64,000 bases of DNA from positions 930,001 through 994,000 of the forward strand of contig NZ_CP082362.1 of assembly GCF_020740535.1 (NCBI RefSeq), in the 5' to 3' direction. Position 1 is the first letter of the stretch; every line of letters starts with the position of its first letter. The notes beneath the pieces are model-generated. The model saw only the letters and a list, made by a program, of their open reading frames with translations. It was not told where the DNA came from and did not search any database. The stretch is from Streptomyces profundus. Lineage in GTDB: Bacteria; Actinomycetota; Actinomycetes; Streptomycetales; Streptomycetaceae. The position numbers and the translations under genes are program-made. Positions 49,158 through 58,220 of this stretch are shown one piece after another.

Positions 49158-50006
49158 ATGCCGGCAGATCAGCCCGTTGAACGAGATGCCGAACAGACGG
49201 GCGCCCCGTCCACCGTGCTGCTCACCGGCGCGTCGGGCATCGTCGGCACGCTGATGCGGGAGTTGCTCCCCGCGCACGGCCACCGGATCCGTTCGCTGGA
49301 CATGGTCCCGGTGCCCGACGAGCCGGACGCGATCGTCGCCGATCTCGCCGACCGGGCCGCGCTGCGCGAGGCGGTGCGCGGCACCGACGCGATTCTCCAT
49401 CTGGCCGGTATCTCCCTGGAGTCGTCCTTCGAGAAGATCCTGCGCGCCAACATCGAGGGGACCTACAACCTCTACGAGGCCGCCCGCGAGGAGGGCGTAC
49501 GCCGGATCGTCTTCGCCTCCAGCAATCATGCCGTGGGCATGACCCCGTGGCCCCGCCCCGGCGACGCCCCGGTCCCGGTGGACGTCCCGCATCGGCCCGA
49601 CACCTTCTACGGCCTCTCCAAGTGTTTCGGCGAGGACCTGGCGCAGCTCTACTGGGACAAGTACGGAATCGAGACGGTCTCCATCCGGATCGGTTCCTGC
49701 TTCCCGAAGATCAACTCGGCTCGTATGTTGTCGGTCTGGCTCAGCCCCGCCGACGGCGCCCGGCTCTTCCACGCGGCGCTCAGCGCGCCCGACGTGGGCC
49801 ACACCGTCGTCTACGGCTCCTCCGACAACACGCGCAGGGTCTGGGATCTGGCACCCGCCGAGGCCCTCGGCTATGTCTCCGAGGACGACTCGGAGGTGTT
49901 CGCCGCCGAAGTGATCGCCGCCCACGGCGAGCTCGACACCGCCAAGCCCGACCAGGCCCACCTCGGCGGCGCGTTCGTCACCGACCCGCCCATCTGGCCG
50001 CACTGA
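49158..50006 (+). CDS. udh: Uronate dehydrogenase
   Basis: The 282-residue NAD-dependent SDR oxidises D-galacturonate or D-glucuronate to the aldarolactone. The Rossmann motif TGASGIVG lies at 23-30. The family segment SSNHAVGM, the Tyr-Lys pair in FYGLSKCFGEDLAQLYWDKYG, and RIGSCFPK match known uronate dehydrogenases. ATG at 49158 has a purine-rich stretch upstream; the longer frame is not needed. It starts the oxidative uronate route finished by the dehydratase at 48055 and the semialdehyde dehydrogenase at 42241. No aldarolactonase or glucarate dehydratase is seen. Confidence 0.9.
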   Translation: MPADQPVERDAEQTGAPSTVLLTGASGIVGTLMRELLPAHGHRIRSLDMVPVPDEPDAIVADLADRAALREAVRGTDAILHLAGISLESSFEKILRANIEGTYNLYEAAREEGVRRIVFASSNHAVGMTPWPRPGDAPVPVDVPHRPDTFYGLSKCFGEDLAQLYWDKYGIETVSIRIGSCFPKINSARMLSVWLSPADGARLFHAALSAPDVGHTVVYGSSDNTRRVWDLAPAEALGYVSEDDSEVFAAEVIAAHGELDTAKPDQAHLGGAFVTDPPIWPH

Positions 50007-50205
50007 CACCGCTGGCCGCGTCCGCCCCGGCGGCCGGGCCGCCGAGTTCGGCCCGAGGCCGCATGGACAGCCGGCGCGTCGCCGCGTTACCGTTTTGTGC
50101 CGCGTGGCGCGTGCCGCCGCGCGCGGGAGTGAGCCGACCCCCGGCTCGCCAGCCCCTGGCGAGCCGACCTCTGGCGAAGGGAAACCGACCGTGGGAGCAC
50201 CGCAG

Positions 50206-50283
50206 TTGACTGCCGTGTCCCGTCGGTTGACCCGACAGTTGCCCATCGATCTGTGCCGATCGGCCAGCTCTCTCTGTAGCTGA
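50206..50283 (+). CDS. Cysteine-rich-end leader peptide
   Basis: The ~25-residue peptide ends RRLTRQLPIDLCRSASSLCS before TAG. It resembles the short Streptomyces leader peptides (SRR...DLxR...SALC) that precede sulfur and cysteine metabolism genes. The start is uncertain: TTG at 50206 has GGGAG eight bases upstream, while GTG at 50191 and 50215 are also in frame. Ribosome stalling at the two Cys codons when cysteinyl-tRNA is low would couple downstream monooxygenase expression to sulfur status. That mechanism is inferred. Confidence 0.55.
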   Translation: MTAVSRRLTRQLPIDLCRSASSLCS

Positions 50284-50327
50284 GCACCGCCGCGGCGTCG
50301 CCCGCCCGGCCCTCCCCTCCCCCGCCC

Positions 50328-50343
50328 CGCACCGTCCGGTGCG
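50328..50343 (+). terminator. Attenuator-like hairpin after the leader peptide
   Basis: CGCACC (50328-50333) pairs with GGTGCG (50338-50343) around a GTCC loop and is followed by CGTCTTT. It lies 45 bases after the leader stop. Confidence 0.45.
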
Positions 50344-50464
50344 CGTCTTTCGTGCGTCGCCGAACGCCCGGGCGTGCCGGGGCGCCCCCGCGCTCGCAAC
50401 ACCGCGCGCTGCCATGCCGGTTCGTCCGGCTCCTGATGAAACCGTCGGCCTGTGAGGTCCCGCT

Positions 50465-51703
50465 GTGACGTCTTCGCACCTACCCCCGAACGGCTCTCCG
50501 CTCCTCGACACCCCCCTCCATCTGGCGGTCGCCCTGGACGGCGCCGGCTGGCATCCGGCCGCCTGGCGTGAGTCCCGGGCGCGCCCCGACGAGTTGACCG
50601 GCGCCCGCTACTGGGCCGATCTGGTCCGCACCGCCGAGTCGGGCCTCCTCGACCTGGTCACCATCGAGGACGCCCTCGCCCTCCAGCCCACCGTGCCCGA
50701 CGGCCCCGACGACCGGCTCGACCGGGTGCGCGGACGACTGGACGCGGTGCTGATCGCCTCCAGGGTCGCGCCGCTGACCCGGCACATCGGGCTGATCCCC
50801 ACGGCGACCACCACCCACACCGAGCCCTTCCACGTCTCCAAGGCCATCGCGACCCTGGACCATGTCAGCCTCGGCCGCGCGGGACTGCGGGCCCAGGTGT
50901 CCCGCCCGGTCGAGAACGCGCACTTCGGGCGCAGGGAGTTGGGCGAGGTCAGCCTCGCCGACCCCGGCACGCCGGCGGCGCGCGCCTTTGTGGCCGAACA
51001 CTTCGGCGAGGCCGAGGACTTCCTGGAGGTGGTGCGGCGGCTCTGGGACAGCTGGGAGGACGACGCCGAGATCAGAGACGCCGCCACCGGCCGCTTCATC
51101 GACCGGGACAAGCTGCACACCGTCGACTTCCAGGGCCGCTGGTTCAGCGTGCGCGGCCCGTCCATCGTGCCCAGGCCGCCGCAGGGGCAGCCGCCGGTGG
51201 CGGTGCTGGCGCACGAGAGCCTGCCCTACCGGCTGGGTGCCCGGCAGGCGGACGTGGTCTTCGTGACACCGCGCGACGTCGAACAGGCGCGGGCCATCGT
51301 GGCGGAGATCCGTGCGGAGCAGAGCGCCGCCGGCCGCGAACGGGACACCGTCCATGTCTTCGCCGACCTGGTGGTGCTCCTCGCCGACACGGCCGAAGCC
51401 GCCCAGGAGCGGCTCGCTCGCCTGGACGAACGGGCCGGCGCCCCGATCGCCAGCGACGCGCTCGTCTTCGCCGGCACCGCCGCGGAGTTGGCCGACACCC
51501 TGCTGGCGTGGCAGCGCGCCGGCCTGACCGGGTACCGGCTGCGCCCCGCCGTGCTGCCCGACGACCTGGACGCCGTGGTCGGCCGGCTGGTGCCGGAACT
51601 GCAACGGCGCGGTGCCTTCCGCACCGCCTACGGCGAGGAGACCCTGCGCTCCCGCCTCGGACTGCCGCACCCGGCCAACCGCTATGCCACCCCCGCTGGT
51701 TGA
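50465..51703 (+). CDS. LLM class flavin-dependent monooxygenase
   Basis: The 412-residue bacterial luciferase-like protein opens LDTPLHLAVALDGAGWHPAAWRE and carries the LLM-type SWEDDAEIRD and DFQGRWFSVRGP segments of the NtaA/SfnG/DszA group. It would use reduced FMN and oxygen to oxidise an organosulfur or related compound. GTG at 50465. It is first in a two-gene unit with the monooxygenase at 51747 and follows a cysteine leader peptide, supporting sulfur scavenging. Confidence 0.9.
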   Translation: MTSSHLPPNGSPLLDTPLHLAVALDGAGWHPAAWRESRARPDELTGARYWADLVRTAESGLLDLVTIEDALALQPTVPDGPDDRLDRVRGRLDAVLIASRVAPLTRHIGLIPTATTTHTEPFHVSKAIATLDHVSLGRAGLRAQVSRPVENAHFGRRELGEVSLADPGTPAARAFVAEHFGEAEDFLEVVRRLWDSWEDDAEIRDAATGRFIDRDKLHTVDFQGRWFSVRGPSIVPRPPQGQPPVAVLAHESLPYRLGARQADVVFVTPRDVEQARAIVAEIRAEQSAAGRERDTVHVFADLVVLLADTAEAAQERLARLDERAGAPIASDALVFAGTAAELADTLLAWQRAGLTGYRLRPAVLPDDLDAVVGRLVPELQRRGAFRTAYGEETLRSRLGLPHPANRYATPAG

Positions 51704-51746
51704 GCCCCTCCCCGACCGTGCGCGAGCGTGAGATTGGACAGCGACG

Positions 51747-53102
51747 ATGACCCAGCCATCCCGGCAGCCGCGCAAGCGGATCATCCTGGGCGCCTACCTC
51801 GGCGGCGTCAACCACCACACGGTCTGGTCGGCCCCCGAGGCCGACAGCCAGATCGCGTTCTCCTCCTTCCGGCACCTGGCCCAGACCGTCGAGCGCGGCA
51901 AGTTCGACTTCTTCTTCCTGGCCGAGGGGCTCGCCATCCGCGAGCGGCTCGGGCGGTTCTTCGACCAGGACGTCGTCGGCCGCCCCGACACCCTCCCGGT
52001 GCTCGCCGCCCTGGCCGGCGTGACCGAACACCTCGGGCTGATCGGCACCATCAACGCCACCTTCAACGAGCCCTATGAACTCGCCCGACAACTCAGCAGC
52101 CTCGACCACCTCTCCGACGGGCGCGCCGGCTGGAACGTGGTCACCTCGTTCGACGCCTTCACCGGACAGAACTTCCGCCGGGGCGGCTTCCTGCACCGGG
52201 ACGACCGCTATGTACGGGCCGACGAGTTCCTCACCGTGGCGCGTCAGCTCTGGGACTCCTGGCCCGAGGACGCCATCGAGGCGGACAAGGAGAGCGGTCG
52301 GTTCCTACGCCCTGAGCACGCGGACGCGGGCCGGTTCGCGTTCAGCGGCAAGCAGTTCGAGATAGCGGGCCGCTTCACCACGCCGCGCTCGCCCCAGGGC
52401 AGGCCGGTCGTGCTCCAGGCCGGTGTCTCCCCCCACGGCCGGGACTTCGCGGTCGCCAGGGCCGACGCGATCTTCTCGCCGTTCCACCGCCTGGACGAGG
52501 CCCAGGAGTTCTACCGGGACATCCAGCGGCGCGCCGCCCGCGCCGGCCGTCCGCCGGGAGCGGTGAAGGTGCTGCCCTCGGCGTCCTTCGTGCTCGGCGA
52601 CACGGAGGCGGAAGCCGCCGAACGACAGCGGGAGATCGCCCGGCAGCAGGTCAGCGGGCGGACGGCGCAGATCCTGCTGGAGGCCGTCTGGAACCGCGAC
52701 CTCTCCGGCTACGACCCCGACGGGCCGCTGCCCGACGTGGAACCGGACGTGGAGGGGCCGAGGATCATCCAAGGACGCGCCGTCATCCACCAGGACGCCA
52801 GGCAGACCGCCGCCGAATGGCGGGAGTTGGCCGAGGCGAAGGGCTTCTCGCTGCGCGAGTTGGCCATCCACCTCTTCTCCCGCACCGAGTTCGTCGGGAC
52901 GCCCGAGCAGGTGGCCGACCGGCTCGACTCCTTCGTCCAGAACGAGGGCTCGGACGGCTTCATCCTGGGCTCGCACCTCACCCCGACCGGCCTCGACGAG
53001 TTCGTCGACCGGGTCATCCCCCTCCTCCAGGAACGAGGCGCCGTACGCACCGAGTACACCGGCACCACCCTACGAGAGCACCTCGGCCTCCCCTCCACCT
53101 GA
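51747..53102 (+). CDS. NtaA/DmoA family FMN-dependent monooxygenase
   Basis: The 451-residue LLM-type enzyme resembles nitrilotriacetate, dimethylsulfide and dibenzothiophene-sulfone monooxygenases. Visible family blocks are NHHTVWSAPEADSQIAFSSF, GRAGWNVVTSFDAF and LDHLSDG, with LQAGVSPHGRDFAVARADAIF. ATG at 51747 comes 43 bases after the preceding gene. No flavin reductase gene is adjacent; one must be supplied elsewhere. Substrate unknown; sulfur source use is inferred from the leader. Confidence 0.92.
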   Translation: MTQPSRQPRKRIILGAYLGGVNHHTVWSAPEADSQIAFSSFRHLAQTVERGKFDFFFLAEGLAIRERLGRFFDQDVVGRPDTLPVLAALAGVTEHLGLIGTINATFNEPYELARQLSSLDHLSDGRAGWNVVTSFDAFTGQNFRRGGFLHRDDRYVRADEFLTVARQLWDSWPEDAIEADKESGRFLRPEHADAGRFAFSGKQFEIAGRFTTPRSPQGRPVVLQAGVSPHGRDFAVARADAIFSPFHRLDEAQEFYRDIQRRAARAGRPPGAVKVLPSASFVLGDTEAEAAERQREIARQQVSGRTAQILLEAVWNRDLSGYDPDGPLPDVEPDVEGPRIIQGRAVIHQDARQTAAEWRELAEAKGFSLRELAIHLFSRTEFVGTPEQVADRLDSFVQNEGSDGFILGSHLTPTGLDEFVDRVIPLLQERGAVRTEYTGTTLREHLGLPST

Positions 53103-54153
53103 GCGAAGGGCTGCCGCGAAGGGCTGCCGCCCCGGCTGAGGCAGAGGACCGCCCGCGGTCCGGCCCGGAGGCCGCCCCTCCGGCCCGGACCGCCGCCCGC
53201 CCGGGCCGGCGGGCTGCCACCCGGCGGAGGCCACAGAGCGGGGGGAACACCCCCTGGCCCGGCGGGCCGGACGGCCAAGGCACCACCCAAGGGCCTGCCC
53301 TCCGGCCCGGACCGCCCCAGGCGGGCGGGCTGCCACCCGGCGGAAGCCACAAAGCAGGGGGAACACCCCCGACCCGGCAGGCCAGACGGCCAAGGCACCA
53401 CCCAAGAGCCTGCCCTCCAACCCAAACCGCCACCCGCCCGGACGGGCTACCACCCGACGGAAGCCACAAAGCAGGGGGAACACCCCCGACCCGGCAGGCC
53501 GAACGACCAAGGCACCGCCCAAGGGCCTGCCCTCCGACCCGCACCGCCGCCCGCGCGGGCGGGCGGGCTACCACCCGGCGGAGGCCGCAAAGCAGGGGGA
53601 ACACCGCTCCGGCCTGGCGGGCCGGACGGCCAAGGCACCGCCCAAGGGCCTGCCCTCCGACCCGCACCGCCACCCGCCCGGGCGGGCTACCAGCCGGCGG
53701 AAGCCGCAGAGCGAGGGAAACACCCCCGGACCCGGCGGGCCGGACGGCCAAGGCACCACCCAAGGGCCTGACCTCCGACCCGCACCGCCACCCGCCCGGG
53801 CGGGCTACCACCCGGCGGAGGCCACAGAGCGAGAGGAACACCCCCGATCCGGCGGGCCGGACGGCCAAGGCACCACCCAAGGGCCTGACCTCCGACCCGC
53901 ACCGCCACCCGCCCGGGCGGGCTACCGCCCGGCGGAGGCCACAGAGCGAGGGGAACACCCCCGGCCCGGGGCCGCCGCGCGGGTGGGGTACCGGGGTGGG
54001 GACCCGCCCCGCGCCCGTGCGGTGGGCCGCCACTCAGCCAGGACGACCGGGCAGGGAACGGCCAAGCGCAGACGGCCCGCCCGGGGGCCGGGGCGCTCGC
54101 CCCGGGTGGGTGGCCGTGCGCATCGATGGCCGGGGCGCGGCGCGGCGTCCGGC
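53103..54153. other. Long intergenic stretch, mostly repeats
   Basis: Apart from the repeat array (53160-53990), the remaining ~160 bases up to the serine hydrolase stop are GC-rich with no recognisable gene. Confidence 0.7.
53160..53990. repeat. ~117-bp imperfect tandem repeat array, about seven units
   Basis: The landmark ccaagg recurs at 53275, 53390, 53507, 53630, 53748 and 53865 (spacings 115, 117, 123, 118, 117). Each unit also carries an AAC-ACC run after a G-run, and several hold a GC palindrome CCCGCCCGGGCGGG. Open frames cross it on both strands, but the unit length is not a constant multiple of three, so it is not coding. It fills the gap between the convergent monooxygenase and serine hydrolase genes. 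Confidence 0.9.
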
Positions 54154-55290
54154 TCAGCCCGCCCGCAGGGCGCAGGCGTGGGCCACGGCGGCCAGCCGAT
54201 CCGCTTCGGGGGCCGAGCCGCCGGCGAAGACGCGGCGGGTGTAGCCGAAGGCGAGCCCCGTGCTCGGCGAGGCGAGGGCGACCGAGCCGCCCGCGCCGTC
54301 GTGGCCGAAGGTGCCGGCCGGCAGGTGGGGAAAGCCGACCATGAAGCCCAGGCCGTAGGCGCGCCGCATATCGAGCACCAGATCGTGCCCGACCGAGTAG
54401 GGCAGCCCGCACAGCCGCGCCGTCGCCTCGTCCAGCAGCGGCTCGGCGCCGTCGACGCCGGTGACCGCCGCCGCGTAGAGGCGGGACAGGCCACGGGCGG
54501 AGGCGACGCCGCCGGCCGAGGACTGGCCACCCGCCCGGAACCGCCGGGAGTTGGGCAGCTCGTGCAGCACGGTCGGTGCGTCTCCGCGGTGCCGGTTGCC
54601 GGCGATCCCAGCGATGCCGTCCGGGGGACCGGCCGGCTCGGACGCCCCTGGCTCGCCGGGCGGGGCCGGGAGGATGGTGCGGAGCCTGCGCTCCTCCGCC
54701 TCGGGCAGGCCGAGGTGGAAGTCGACGCCCAACGGCCCGCGTATCTCCTCGTCGTAGAGCGCGCGCAGCGAGCGGCCCGTGATCCGGCGGACGATCTCCC
54801 CGGTCAGCGCGCCGACCGTCAGGGAGTGGTAGCCGAAGGCTCGGCCCGGGTGCCAGTAGGGGTGGTGCCCGGCCAGCCGGTCGGCGATCGCCGCGTCGTC
54901 GGCCAGCTCCTCCCGGGTGAAGCCGTCCTCGGTGCCGATCGAACCGGCGCGGTGGGCCAGCAGATCGTGCACGCTGATCCCGCCCTTGCCCTCGGCGGCG
55001 AACTCCGGCCAGTAGGAGCGGACCTCACGCGTCACATCCAACTGGCCGCGCCGCACCAGCAGCGCGGCCACCAGGAAGGCGATGCCCTTGGTCGAGGAGA
55101 AGACACCCGTCAGGCTGTCCCCCTGGATATCGGGACCGCCCCACAGGTCCACCACCAGTCGGCCGTGGAGATGGACGGCGAGCTGCGCCGCGTGCCCTGG
55201 ATCCGCGTCCAGCACCGCCGCGAACTCCGCGCGCAACGGCTCGAACGCGGCGGTCGCGACGCCGCTCACCTCGGGTGTCTCAGTTGCCAT
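54154..55290 (-). CDS. Serine hydrolase, class C beta-lactamase/EstB type
   Basis: The 378-residue protein has the penicillin-binding fold: SxxK in SSTKG (about residue 66), a YxS-type motif in GYHSLTVG, and HDGAGG in place of the KTG box. These match EstB-type esterases rather than true beta-lactamases. No signal peptide is seen. It starts three bases after the pectate lyase stop (55294) and probably belongs to that operon, perhaps as an esterase acting on substituted pectin or sugar acids; this is inference. Confidence 0.87.
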   Translation of the reverse strand: MATETPEVSGVATAAFEPLRAEFAAVLDADPGHAAQLAVHLHGRLVVDLWGGPDIQGDSLTGVFSSTKGIAFLVAALLVRRGQLDVTREVRSYWPEFAAEGKGGISVHDLLAHRAGSIGTEDGFTREELADDAAIADRLAGHHPYWHPGRAFGYHSLTVGALTGEIVRRITGRSLRALYDEEIRGPLGVDFHLGLPEAEERRLRTILPAPPGEPGASEPAGPPDGIAGIAGNRHRGDAPTVLHELPNSRRFRAGGQSSAGGVASARGLSRLYAAAVTGVDGAEPLLDEATARLCGLPYSVGHDLVLDMRRAYGLGFMVGFPHLPAGTFGHDGAGGSVALASPSTGLAFGYTRRVFAGGSAPEADRLAAVAHACALRAG

Positions 55291-55293
55291 GCG

Positions 55294-56730
55294 TCACAGT
55301 CGGCCGGCTCCGGCGTGGATGTCAAGCAGCAGGGGCAGCAGCAGCGGGTGGTGCACCACGCGCCGCAACTCGGGACGCCAGCCGGCGTCGTCGCCGAGGG
55401 TGTGCTCCGGGTTGGCCGCCTGGAAGGCGCCCAGCAGATCGACGGAGCGCCCGTTGACCCGGTTCCCGTGCTCGGTCATGCCGGTGTTCGCGGTCCACTG
55501 GTATATGGCCCGGTCCGGAGTGATCTCGGCGGGCAGCGTGAAGGCGTTGTACTCGGCGACCAGCGCCGACTCGATGCCGATGCCCCAGCTGTAGCCGTAG
55601 GGAACGCCCGCGTCCTGCCGGTAGTGGTTGTTGTAGACGTCCACCTGCCCGTAACGGACGCGCGGCGCACGCTCGTTGACGTTGTGGAAGAGGTTGTGGT
55701 GGAAGGTGGTGCGCAGCTTGCCCCGGTCGTCGGCGGCGGCGCCGTCGGAGTTGCCGAGCAGGATCGTCTTGTCGTGGTCGGTGAACACGTTCCAGCTGAC
55801 CGTCACCAGATCGGCGCCGCGCACGATGTCGAGCTGGCCGTCGTGCTGCTGGAACAGCCGCCCGAAGTAACGCGGCTGGTCGGCGTCGGGGCGACGGCCG
55901 TCGGTGAACGTGTTGTGGTCCACCCAGACATGGCGGGAGCCGTACACCACCGCGCTGTCGTACTCCGAGTTCCACTCGCCGAACTCACCGTCGGTGGGGT
56001 CCCACTGGGGGAAGCAGTCGAAGGTGTCCTCGAACGTCAGGTTGCGGACGATGACGTTCTCGACGCCCCTGATGTCCAGCGTGGCGCCCAGCAGCCGGGC
56101 GTCGGACCCCGCCCCCACGATGGTGGTGTGGGAGGGAACGGAGAGCACCACCTGTTCCTTCTGCACCGCCGCCGAGGCGAGGCGGGCGTCCTCCTGCGGC
56201 CCGCTTGGCTCCTCGTCGCGACCCCAGGTGTCGGGGTCGTAGGCGTCCAGGTAGGCGTCCAGGCTGTAGCCGTCGGTGGCGTAGTCCTCGCAGCTCAGCG
56301 CGTTGCCGTCGGCGTCGGTGTTGGCATCGATGGCGCCCTGGACACGGATGATCCGGGGCCCGTCGCCCGGGGCGGCGAGGGCGTCGGCCAGCTCACCGCG
56401 GTCGGTGACGGTGAAGACCCGCTCGCGCGGCGCACCGGATCCGCCGGTGACCCCGCCCTCCGCCGAGCCCCAGCCGTCGCGTGCCGGCAGCACGCCCTGC
56501 TCCAGGCGGTGCCCGGAGCCCGGCCAGGACCCGAACGAGGCGGTGGAGGCGGCGTCGGACGTCAGCTCGTCGAACGACGCCTCCTCGGCGGAGGCGTGCG
56601 GCGGCAGGGCGACCAGCGCGAGTGCGGCGCAACCGACCGTCGCTGCCACCGGCAGCAGCCGGGACCTACCGGCTGGTCCGCTGTCGGATCTGGTGTCGGA
56701 TCTGCGGTGAGAGGTTCTCTCTTTGGACAT
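55294..56730 (-). CDS. Pectate lyase, PL1 family, secreted
   Basis: The 478-residue protein has a signal peptide (about residues 20-48, PPHASAEE). The parallel beta-helix PL1 domain has family blocks VWVDHNTFTDG, TVSWNVFTDHDKTILLGNSD, TFHHNLFHNVNERAPRVRYG (with the catalytic Arg) and VYNNHY. It cleaves polygalacturonate by beta-elimination outside the cell. ATG at 56730. It is 96 bases after the solute-binding protein gene, so breakdown and uptake are co-expressed. Confidence 0.95.
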   Translation of the reverse strand: MSKERTSHRRSDTRSDSGPAGRSRLLPVAATVGCAALALVALPPHASAEEASFDELTSDAASTASFGSWPGSGHRLEQGVLPARDGWGSAEGGVTGGSGAPRERVFTVTDRGELADALAAPGDGPRIIRVQGAIDANTDADGNALSCEDYATDGYSLDAYLDAYDPDTWGRDEEPSGPQEDARLASAAVQKEQVVLSVPSHTTIVGAGSDARLLGATLDIRGVENVIVRNLTFEDTFDCFPQWDPTDGEFGEWNSEYDSAVVYGSRHVWVDHNTFTDGRRPDADQPRYFGRLFQQHDGQLDIVRGADLVTVSWNVFTDHDKTILLGNSDGAAADDRGKLRTTFHHNLFHNVNERAPRVRYGQVDVYNNHYRQDAGVPYGYSWGIGIESALVAEYNAFTLPAEITPDRAIYQWTANTGMTEHGNRVNGRSVDLLGAFQAANPEHTLGDDAGWRPELRRVVHHPLLLPLLLDIHAGAGRL

Positions 56731-56826
56731 GGCGACTCCCGGGAGAGGGGGAAGGAAGGATGGGGAAATCGGATGGAGCGAGGGGCCGGCCGGGCGTCGT
56801 CCCGCCGAGGCCGGCCCCCGGGCCGG

Positions 56827-58152
56827 TCAGCGCTGCTCCAGCCACTCCGCCTGGGCCTCGTTGAGCTGCTCCGCCAGGTCGTCGGCGAACTCCTGGGCCG
56901 TCATCTCGCCCAGCAGCAGCCGCTGGAAGTTCGGCTCGGTGCCGGCTTTGGTGATGTCGTTCCAGTCGGGCAGGTAGTAGGGCAGCTGGACGATGGTGGT
57001 GTTCTCGTCGTAGAGCGCCTCGACGGCGGCCTGGGTGGGCGGCGCCTGGGCGATCCACGGATCGTTCATCACCTCGGTGTTGGCCGGTATCTGGCCGGCC
57101 GACTCGTTCCAGCGGCTGTTCATGGCGTGCGAGGCGGCGAACTCGATGAACGCCCAGGCGGCGGCCTTGTTGTCGCTGGAGCGGAAGAGGCCGAGGCCGT
57201 CCACCGGGTTGGAGACGAAGGTGTGGTTGCCGCCCTCGGCGTCGGCCGGCATCGGCAGCCCGTCCACCACGCCTTCGCCGAAGGCGGCCGTGTGGTCCCC
57301 GTAGGAGCCGAGGTTGTGCTGGAGCATGCCGACCGAGCCGCCGGTGAAGGTGGCGACCATGTTGGTGAAGTCGCTGTTGAGGTCGGCCTCCGGGGTGGCC
57401 ACGCCGTAGAGCGCGGCATACCGCTCCAACGCCTCGACGTTCGCCGGGTCGTTGACCGTGGTCTGGTCGCCGTCCCAGAAGCTGTCGATGCCGGACTGCG
57501 CGTACATCATGTCCAGGGCGTGGGCGATGGAGCCCTCACCGCCCCTGAGGGTGAAGCCGAACGCGTTGTTGCCGCGGTCGGTCAGCGTCTCGGCGGCGGT
57601 GAAGAAGTTGTCCCAGGTGGTGGGCGGTTCCAGGCCGGCCTCGTCGAAGAGGTCGGTGCGGTACCAGAGCACCCCCTGGTTGGCCGAGGTCGGCACGGAG
57701 AACAGCTCGTCGCCCCCGCCCACGGTGGAGCGCACGCTCTCCAGCATGTTGGGCGCCAGCTCGTCGGCGAGGCCGCTCTCCGCGAGCCGCTCGTCCAGCG
57801 GGTCGAGCGCGCCCTGGGCGACGAGGTTGGCGAGGTAGGAGGTCGAGACGCCGCCCACGTCGGGCAGGCCGCTGCCGCCCTGGATCGCCGCGTCGTACTT
57901 GGCCTGCACGTCGGCGATCGGCACCCCGACGTACTCCACCTCGATATCGGGGTGTTCATCCTCGAACGCGTCGATGATCTCGTTCCAGATGTCGGTGCGG
58001 GCCCCGCCGTTGTTGTCCCAGAAGACGATCTTTCCGGCACCCTCACCCTCGGCACCGCCGTCGTCGCCGGAGTCGCCACAGGCGGTGGCGGTGACGGCGA
58101 GGACCAGCCCGGTGGCGACGACGGTGGCGCCACGGGTCCACTTTGCTCTCAT
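56827..58152 (-). CDS. Sugar ABC substrate-binding lipoprotein (pectate/sugar-acid operon)
   Basis: The ~441-residue solute-binding protein (family 1) has a lipoprotein signal peptide with Cys25 in TATACGDS. The mature start IVFWDNNGGARTDIWNEII and GGGDELFSVPTSANQGVLWYRTDLFDEAG are typical. ATG at 58152 follows GGGAGAAG. Two near-identical 14-mers (GAGTCGTTA[C/T]GTGT at 58193 and 58225) lie upstream. It is the binding partner of the permeases at 59372 and 60262, likely for oligogalacturonides or sugar acids. Confidence 0.93.
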   Translation of the reverse strand: MRAKWTRGATVVATGLVLAVTATACGDSGDDGGAEGEGAGKIVFWDNNGGARTDIWNEIIDAFEDEHPDIEVEYVGVPIADVQAKYDAAIQGGSGLPDVGGVSTSYLANLVAQGALDPLDERLAESGLADELAPNMLESVRSTVGGGDELFSVPTSANQGVLWYRTDLFDEAGLEPPTTWDNFFTAAETLTDRGNNAFGFTLRGGEGSIAHALDMMYAQSGIDSFWDGDQTTVNDPANVEALERYAALYGVATPEADLNSDFTNMVATFTGGSVGMLQHNLGSYGDHTAAFGEGVVDGLPMPADAEGGNHTFVSNPVDGLGLFRSSDNKAAAWAFIEFAASHAMNSRWNESAGQIPANTEVMNDPWIAQAPPTQAAVEALYDENTTIVQLPYYLPDWNDITKAGTEPNFQRLLLGEMTAQEFADDLAEQLNEAQAEWLEQR

Positions 58153-58220
58153 ACGACTTCTCCCTGTACTGCGATGTGTCACGGATCGTTGTGAGTCGTT
58201 ACGTGTGGTTGTCGGTTTCG

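Larger units (their letters stand above)
50007..50464 (+). promoter_or_regulatory. Leader region of the monooxygenase operon
   Basis: This 458-base gap holds a short leader peptide gene (about 50206-50283) and a terminator-like hairpin (50328-50343) before the first monooxygenase gene. This arrangement suggests attenuation or translation-coupled control by cysteine supply. Confidence 0.55.

Noticed and set aside
53160..53990. CRISPR array
   Set aside because: Repeats are ~117 bp, contiguous and without unique spacers; no cas genes.
53014..54033. 339-codon repetitive minus-strand frame
   Set aside because: It runs through the 117-bp repeats; unit spacing (115-123) breaks frame between units and open frames occur on both strands.
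52817..54244. 475-codon plus-strand frame
   Set aside because: Overlaps the monooxygenase end in another frame and then the repeat array; Pro/Arg/Gly-rich with no family features.
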